Shown here one piece after another: positions 59,955 to 64,000 of a DNA stretch of 64,000 nt (position 1 is the stretch's first letter; every line of letters begins with the position of its first letter). The notes beneath the pieces are model-generated. The model saw only the letters and a program-made list of their open reading frames with translations, did no database searches and was not told the origin of the DNA. Source of the DNA: Mycobacterium simulans (lineage in GTDB: Bacteria; Actinomycetota; Actinomycetes; Mycobacteriales; Mycobacteriaceae); contig NZ_OCVX01000003.1 of the NCBI RefSeq assembly GCF_900232995.1, forward strand, positions 3,334,509 to 3,398,508. Direction: 5' to 3'. Position numbers and translations under genes: made by a program.

Positions 59955-61418
59955 TTGCCGGCTACTTCGATCGGCCTGCGAGAGCAGATGTTGCGGCGCC
60001 GCCCAGTGGGCGGCGCTCCCGTGGCACATGGGGCGGTAGGGAGTCTCAAGCGAAGCTTCGGCACGTTTCAGTTGACCATGTTCGGGGTCGGCTCGACGAT
60101 TGGCACGGGGATCTTTTTCGTGTTGTCCGAGGCGGTGCCCGAGGCCGGTCCCAGCGTGATCGTTTCGTTCATCATTGCCGGCATCGCGGCCGGGCTCGCC
60201 GCGATCTGCTATGCGGAATTGGCTTCGGCGGTACCCGTTTCGGGCTCGTCGTACTCGTATGCGTACGCCACGCTGGGTGAGGCGGTCGCGATCTGTGTGG
60301 CGGCGTGTCTGCTACTGGAATACGGGGTGGCAACCGCCGCGGTCGCGGTCGGTTGGAGCGGTTACGTCAATAAGCTGTTGGCCAACGTGTTCGGATGGCA
60401 ATTGCCCCGCGCATTGTCGTTGGCCCCGTGGGACTCAGAGCCCGGCCTACCACAAGGCTATGTGAACCTGCCCGCAATCATCCTGATCGGATTGTGTGCG
60501 CTGCTGTTGATCCGGGGCGCCAGCGAGTCGGCGAAGGTCAATGCGGTCATGGTGTTGATCAAGCTCGGGGTGCTGGGCATGTTCGTGATCATCGCGTTAA
60601 CCGCATACAGCAGCGATCACTTCAAGGACTTCGCCCCCTTCGGTGTCGCCGGCGTTGGTGCGGCGGCGGGCACGATTTTTTTCTCGTTCATCGGCCTGGA
60701 CGCGGTGTCGACGGCGGGCGAGGAGGTGAACAATCCGCAGCAGACCGTGCCACGCGCGCTGATCGCGGCCCTTTTTATCGTCACCGGTGTCTATGTGCTC
60801 GTCGCGTTCGCCGCCCTGGGCACCCAGCCCTGGCAGGTGTTCGGCGGTCAGGAAGAAGCCGGGCTGGCCACCATTCTCGACAACGTCACCCGCGGCACCT
60901 GGGCCAGCACCATTTTGGCTGCGGGCGCGGTCATCTCAATCTTCACGGTCACGCTGGTCACCATGTACGGCCAAACCCGGATCCTGTTCGCGATGGGCCG
61001 CGACGGCCTGCTGCCGACGCGGTTCGCGACGGTGAACCTGCGCACGATGACTCCCGTGAACAACACGGTGATCGTCGGGATCGCGGCGTCGATCCTGGCC
61101 GCCGTTGTACCGCTGAACCACCTGGCGGACATGGTGTCCATCGGCACCTTGACCGCGTTCATCGTGGTGTCGGTCGGGGTGATCATCCTGCGCGTGCGCC
61201 AGCCCGATCTGCCGCGCGCGTTCCGGGTGCCGGGTTACCCTGTCACGCCCGTTCTTTCGGTGCTGGCGTGCGGATATCTGCTCTACAGCCTGCATTGGTA
61301 CACCTGGATCGCGTTCGGTGGATGGCTTGCGGTGGCCCTGAGCTACTACCTGGTGTGGGGGCGCCACCACAGCGCGCTTAATAGGCCCATGGAAGGCCTA
61401 AGCGAGGAAACGCTGTGA
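59955..61418 (+). CDS. rocE: cationic amino-acid transporter RocE
   Basis: An APC-superfamily permease of 487 residues with 12 or more helices, equal to Rv2320c. The first helix has the substrate motif FGVGSTIGTGIFFVLSEAVP; a conserved FFSFIGLDAVSTAGEEVNNP lies in the middle. It probably imports arginine or ornithine for the neighbouring enzymes. The TTG start at 59955 is supported by GGGAGG six bases upstream. It overlaps the next gene by four bases. Confidence 0.92.
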   Translation: MPATSIGLREQMLRRRPVGGAPVAHGAVGSLKRSFGTFQLTMFGVGSTIGTGIFFVLSEAVPEAGPSVIVSFIIAGIAAGLAAICYAELASAVPVSGSSYSYAYATLGEAVAICVAACLLLEYGVATAAVAVGWSGYVNKLLANVFGWQLPRALSLAPWDSEPGLPQGYVNLPAIILIGLCALLLIRGASESAKVNAVMVLIKLGVLGMFVIIALTAYSSDHFKDFAPFGVAGVGAAAGTIFFSFIGLDAVSTAGEEVNNPQQTVPRALIAALFIVTGVYVLVAFAALGTQPWQVFGGQEEAGLATILDNVTRGTWASTILAAGAVISIFTVTLVTMYGQTRILFAMGRDGLLPTRFATVNLRTMTPVNNTVIVGIAASILAAVVPLNHLADMVSIGTLTAFIVVSVGVIILRVRQPDLPRAFRVPGYPVTPVLSVLACGYLLYSLHWYTWIAFGGWLAVALSYYLVWGRHHSALNRPMEGLSEETL

Positions 61419-62293
61419 CTGTCGTCGTCGGATATCGGTCCGGCAGAGTGGGGCTTTCGGCGTTGCAGCTGGCCGTCCGTGCCGCGCGCACGCTGAACAC
61501 CTCGCTCACCGTGGCGACCGTGGTGCCGAAGCCCTGGCTGACGCCATCGCTTGCACGTGTTGACGCCGAGTACGAGGAGTGGGCGGAACGACTTGCCGCG
61601 GACTCGGCGCGGGAGGCCCAGCGTTACCTGCGCGCATTGGCCGACGGGATCGAGGTCAGCTATCGCCATCTTGCGTATCGTTCGGTGTCGGGTGGGTTGA
61701 TCGAGCTGGTCGATGAACTCAACGCCGAGCTTGTGGTGCTGGGTTCGTTTCCCGATGGGCGACGCGCGCGGGTGTTGATCGGTTCGACCGCCGACTGGCT
61801 CTTGCATTCGTCGCCGGTGCCGGTAGTGCTCAGCCCGCGCCAATACCGTTCCCGCACAAGCCGGTTGACACGGATCACATGTGGCTACTCGACAACGGCG
61901 GAATCGGCGGACGTGGTGCGGCGATGCTCGGGCCTGGCCGGGCGCTACCGGGTTCCGTTGCGGGTGATCACTTTCGCGGCCCGTGGCCGAACCATGTATC
62001 CGCCGGAGGTGGGGCTGCACGCCGAGGCGCTGGTCTTGGAGGCGTGGGCGGCCCAAGCGCGAGAAATGCTGGAAAATTTAAGAACTGAAGGCATTGTCGA
62101 TGAAGACGTTGTGCTGCAGGTGGTTACCGGAAACGGCTGGCAGCAGGCGCTCGACGCGACGGATTGGGAGGACGGCGAGATTCTGGCGTTGGGCACCTCA
62201 CCGCGTGGCGATATCGCCAGGGTTTTCCTCGGGTCTCATAGCGGCAAGATCATCCGCCACAGTCCGGTGCCGGTGATGGTATTGCCCGGCTAG
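61415..62293 (+). CDS. universal stress protein, tandem Usp domains (Rv2319c)
   Basis: A 292-residue protein with two Usp folds (about 1-140 and 145-292), equal to Rv2319c. The second domain keeps a nucleotide-binding end GSHSGKIIRHSPVPVMVLPG; the first has IGSTADWLLHSSPVPVVLSP. It is likely a cytoplasmic ATP-binding stress or regulatory protein. GTG 61415 overlaps the rocE stop, so it belongs to the arginine operon. Confidence 0.92.
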   Translation: MTVVVGYRSGRVGLSALQLAVRAARTLNTSLTVATVVPKPWLTPSLARVDAEYEEWAERLAADSAREAQRYLRALADGIEVSYRHLAYRSVSGGLIELVDELNAELVVLGSFPDGRRARVLIGSTADWLLHSSPVPVVLSPRQYRSRTSRLTRITCGYSTTAESADVVRRCSGLAGRYRVPLRVITFAARGRTMYPPEVGLHAEALVLEAWAAQAREMLENLRTEGIVDEDVVLQVVTGNGWQQALDATDWEDGEILALGTSPRGDIARVFLGSHSGKIIRHSPVPVMVLPG

Positions 62294-62312
62294 CGCTGGG
62301 CGTCCTCACGCG

Positions 62313-62372
62313 GCCGAGCGTCACGCCAGCGTGGCGGCCGGCGCCGAGCGTCACGCCAGCGTGGCGGCCGGC
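62313..62372. repeat. two tandem 30-bp hairpin repeats between convergent genes
   Basis: Two copies of a 30-base unit containing CCGAGCGTCACGCCAGCGTG follow each other. Each holds a small palindrome CGCCA-GCG-TGGCG. They fill the gap between Rv2319c and uspC, which converge, and could serve as a bidirectional terminator, though no T-run follows. Confidence 0.75.
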
Positions 62373-62380
62373 GCCAGCGA

Positions 62381-63697
62381 CTACCGCTGCGCGGCGGCGT
62401 TGGCGGCCGCCTGAGCCTGCCGCAGAATCGTCACGACATCGCCGCGGCCGAGGAACATTTCATCGAAATAGGGTTGCAGCGCCTCGTTGCCGGCAGCAAA
62501 GCCGGCACCGCCGGGCGCTGGAATGCGCGGTCCGTTCAGCACGGCGAAGAACGGCGTGACGTCGACACCCTTGGCCTTCCAGTAGGCGAAGTAGCTGGGC
62601 TGGGCGGAGAGCACCGCGGGAATGGCCGCGCCCTCGCGGCCTAGATAGGCGTTGCCCTCGCTGCTGCCCATCCATGCCAGTACTTGGCGCACCGCGTCCG
62701 GGTGTTTGGATGCCGAGTTGCCCGCTGCGGCAATACCATTGGTAACGCTGACCCTCCCTTTGGGGCCAGCAGGCATCATCGCTACACCCCAGTGGAAGGT
62801 GGCATCGCGGACCACGGCCGCGAGGTTGTAGGTGCCGGATTGGAACAGCGCCATCTTGCCGGCCAGAAACTGGTTGCGGGAGAAATCGCCGTTGTCGTTG
62901 GTGTCGGAGGCCGGCGGTGCGACGTGGTCGTAGTTGATCAGGCCGACGAGATATCGGAAGGCGTCTACGGCCCCGGGGTTATCGAAGGCGAACTGGCTGT
63001 CGCGTTGGAACACGCCGCCGGCCGAGCCGATGTAGTTGAGATAGATGCCCTGTGGATCGTTGGCGGCGTTATAGCCCCACTGGCGGACTCGTCGGGCCTC
63101 GAAACCCGTTGTGCCCGCGCGATGTCCGTCCGCGTCGACGGTGAGCCGGGCCAGCAGTGGCCGCAACGTGTCGTTGCCGTCGGGGCTCCACCGCAGGTTA
63201 TCGAGCTGAGCGGAATCGACACCGGCTGCGGCCAGCAGGTCTGCGTTGTAGAACATCGCGATCCCGGCGTCGGTCAGCTGCGGCACGCCCCACAGCACAC
63301 CCGAGCGGGTGAACTGATCAACGACCGCGGGCTCCCACTCCGCGCTCGGGATGATTTGCATCAATCGGCCGCTGTCGGCGTAGCCGGCGAGATATGCGTT
63401 GGACAGCCAGAAGATGTCGTCGGCGCTGCCGCCGGCCACATCGGTGCGCAGGGTGTCGAAGTATGTGGAGTAGGAGACCAGATTGGTGCGCACCTCAATG
63501 TTGGGATGTGTGCGGGTGAACGCGGCGAAGGATTCCCGGTACGCCGATGCGATCGGTTCGGCCCACAGCCGCACGGTCACGACGATCTTGCCGCCAGTAG
63601 GTTCGCCCGAACGGTTCATGACCACCGCCGTCGCACCCAGCAGCACCGCGACGAGCATGAGCGCTCCAGCGGCCAATGTGGAGAAGCGAGGCCTCAT
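62381..63697 (-). CDS. uspC: extracellular sugar-binding protein UspC of an ABC importer
   Basis: A 438-residue family 1 solute-binding protein, equal to Rv2318. An N-terminal membrane anchor or signal (residues 8-30, GALMLVAVLLGATAVVM) is present, but no lipobox cysteine is seen. Typical regions are DIFWLSNAYLAGYADSGRL, LWGVPQLTDAGIAMFYNAD and KMALFQSGTYNLAAVV. In M. tuberculosis UspC binds amino sugars from peptidoglycan. It follows uspB in the same operon with a 91-base gap that holds a palindrome. Confidence 0.93.
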   Translation of the reverse strand: MRPRFSTLAAGALMLVAVLLGATAVVMNRSGEPTGGKIVVTVRLWAEPIASAYRESFAAFTRTHPNIEVRTNLVSYSTYFDTLRTDVAGGSADDIFWLSNAYLAGYADSGRLMQIIPSAEWEPAVVDQFTRSGVLWGVPQLTDAGIAMFYNADLLAAAGVDSAQLDNLRWSPDGNDTLRPLLARLTVDADGHRAGTTGFEARRVRQWGYNAANDPQGIYLNYIGSAGGVFQRDSQFAFDNPGAVDAFRYLVGLINYDHVAPPASDTNDNGDFSRNQFLAGKMALFQSGTYNLAAVVRDATFHWGVAMMPAGPKGRVSVTNGIAAAGNSASKHPDAVRQVLAWMGSSEGNAYLGREGAAIPAVLSAQPSYFAYWKAKGVDVTPFFAVLNGPRIPAPGGAGFAAGNEALQPYFDEMFLGRGDVVTILRQAQAAANAAAQR

Positions 63698-63712
63698 CGG
63701 GGCCCCCTCGTG

Positions 63713-63775
63713 CGCCGAGACTGCGGTGAGCGTGGCGGATCGCCGAAAAGCGTAGCGCTCACTGCAGTCTCGGCG
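63713..63775. repeat. 63-base palindromic element between uspB and uspC
   Basis: CGCCGAGACTGCGGTGAGCG (63713-63732) faces its near-complement at 63756-63775 (19 of 20 pairs), with a loop containing GCCGAAAAGCG. It resembles the element at 10115-10176. Within the uspB-uspC message it would form a strong hairpin and could affect expression of uspC relative to uspB. Confidence 0.85.
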
Positions 63776-63788
63776 GCGCGATGAGCCC

Positions 63789-64000
63789 TCACTTGAGCCC
63801 CGAGACGACGATCGACGAGACGATGTGCCGCTGCGAAACGACGAAAAGTGCGATCAGCGGCACGATCGCGACCGTCGTCGCCGCCATCACGAGTGTCCAC
63901 TGCGAGTTGAACCGCGACTGCAGGTCGGCCGTGGCCACCGTCAGCACCCGCCACTTGCGACCGCTGGTGATCACCAGCGGCCACATAAAGTTGTTCCACT
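63789..64000 (-). CDS. uspB: sugar ABC transporter permease UspB (5' part outside window)
   Basis: The last 70 residues of a MalG-type permease are present: FMWPLVITSGRKWRVLTVAT, LVMAATTVAIVPLIALFVVS and the end QRHIVSSIVVSGLK. They match UspB (Rv2317). The gene runs in from the right edge and precedes uspC in the operon. Confidence 0.92.
   Translation of the reverse strand, partial: WNNFMWPLVITSGRKWRVLTVATADLQSRFNSQWTLVMAATTVAIVPLIALFVVSQRHIVSSIVVSGLK

Overview
The window is chromosomal DNA of a slow-growing Mycobacterium close to, but not in, the M. tuberculosis complex. High GC, GTG/TTG starts, PPE-MPTR and Esx genes and a gene order matching Rv2368c to Rv2317 of M. tuberculosis (in inverted orientation) point there. 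Conserved proteins are near-identical to the H37Rv products as I remember them. The gene content differs at several breakpoints, so a non-tuberculous relative is likely; the species cannot be named from sequence alone. Rv numbers and family names are recognised from memory, not from a search.

Layout. 1-5.2 kb is an accessory minus-strand locus: a FadD22-like p-hydroxybenzoyl-AMP ligase plus carrier domain fused to a type I polyketide synthase (runs off the left edge), a chorismate pyruvate-lyase that would make its p-hydroxybenzoate starter, an IS110-like remnant and a Rieske oxygenase. 5.8-17.4 kb is a conserved housekeeping block: phoH (with a class 3 intein), ybeY, a CorC-like CBS protein, a cytidine-deaminase-like protein, era, amiA2, recO, uppS, Rv2360c, zur, smtB and glyS. 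17.6-22.7 kb is a rearranged PPE/plc/esx region: one full PPE-MPTR gene, a truncated second PPE copy, an inverted plcB-like fragment, a plcC lacking its export signal, then Rv2348c, esxP and esxO. 22.9-28.8 kb holds Rv2345, dgt, dnaG, Rv2342 and tRNA-Asn.

28.8-37.3 kb is accessory relative to H37Rv. It ends in two divergent sulfur operons. One is TQXA protein-cysK-cysE-thioredoxin-DUF4395 on the minus strand. The other is a family 2A encapsulin shell plus a cysteine desulfurase with a long disordered cargo extension on the plus strand, closed by a strong intrinsic terminator. CysE/CysK would make the cysteine that the encapsulated desulfurase consumes.

37.4-51.5 kb carries the stp efflux pump, malic enzyme, a 1398-residue nitrate reductase/flavoprotein fusion, lppP, narK1, an acyl-CoA oxidase, an ICMT-like methyltransferase, a 41-residue membrane peptide and a phytase-esterase-like lipoprotein. 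51.5-57.3 kb has a degenerate Rv1747-like FHA-ABC exporter, a MarR regulator and an ECF-type ABC transporter. 57.3-62.3 kb is an arginine/ornithine module (AsnC regulator, Rv2323c, intact rocD, rocE, universal stress protein). 62.4 kb to the end is the uspC-uspB sugar importer, cut by the right edge.
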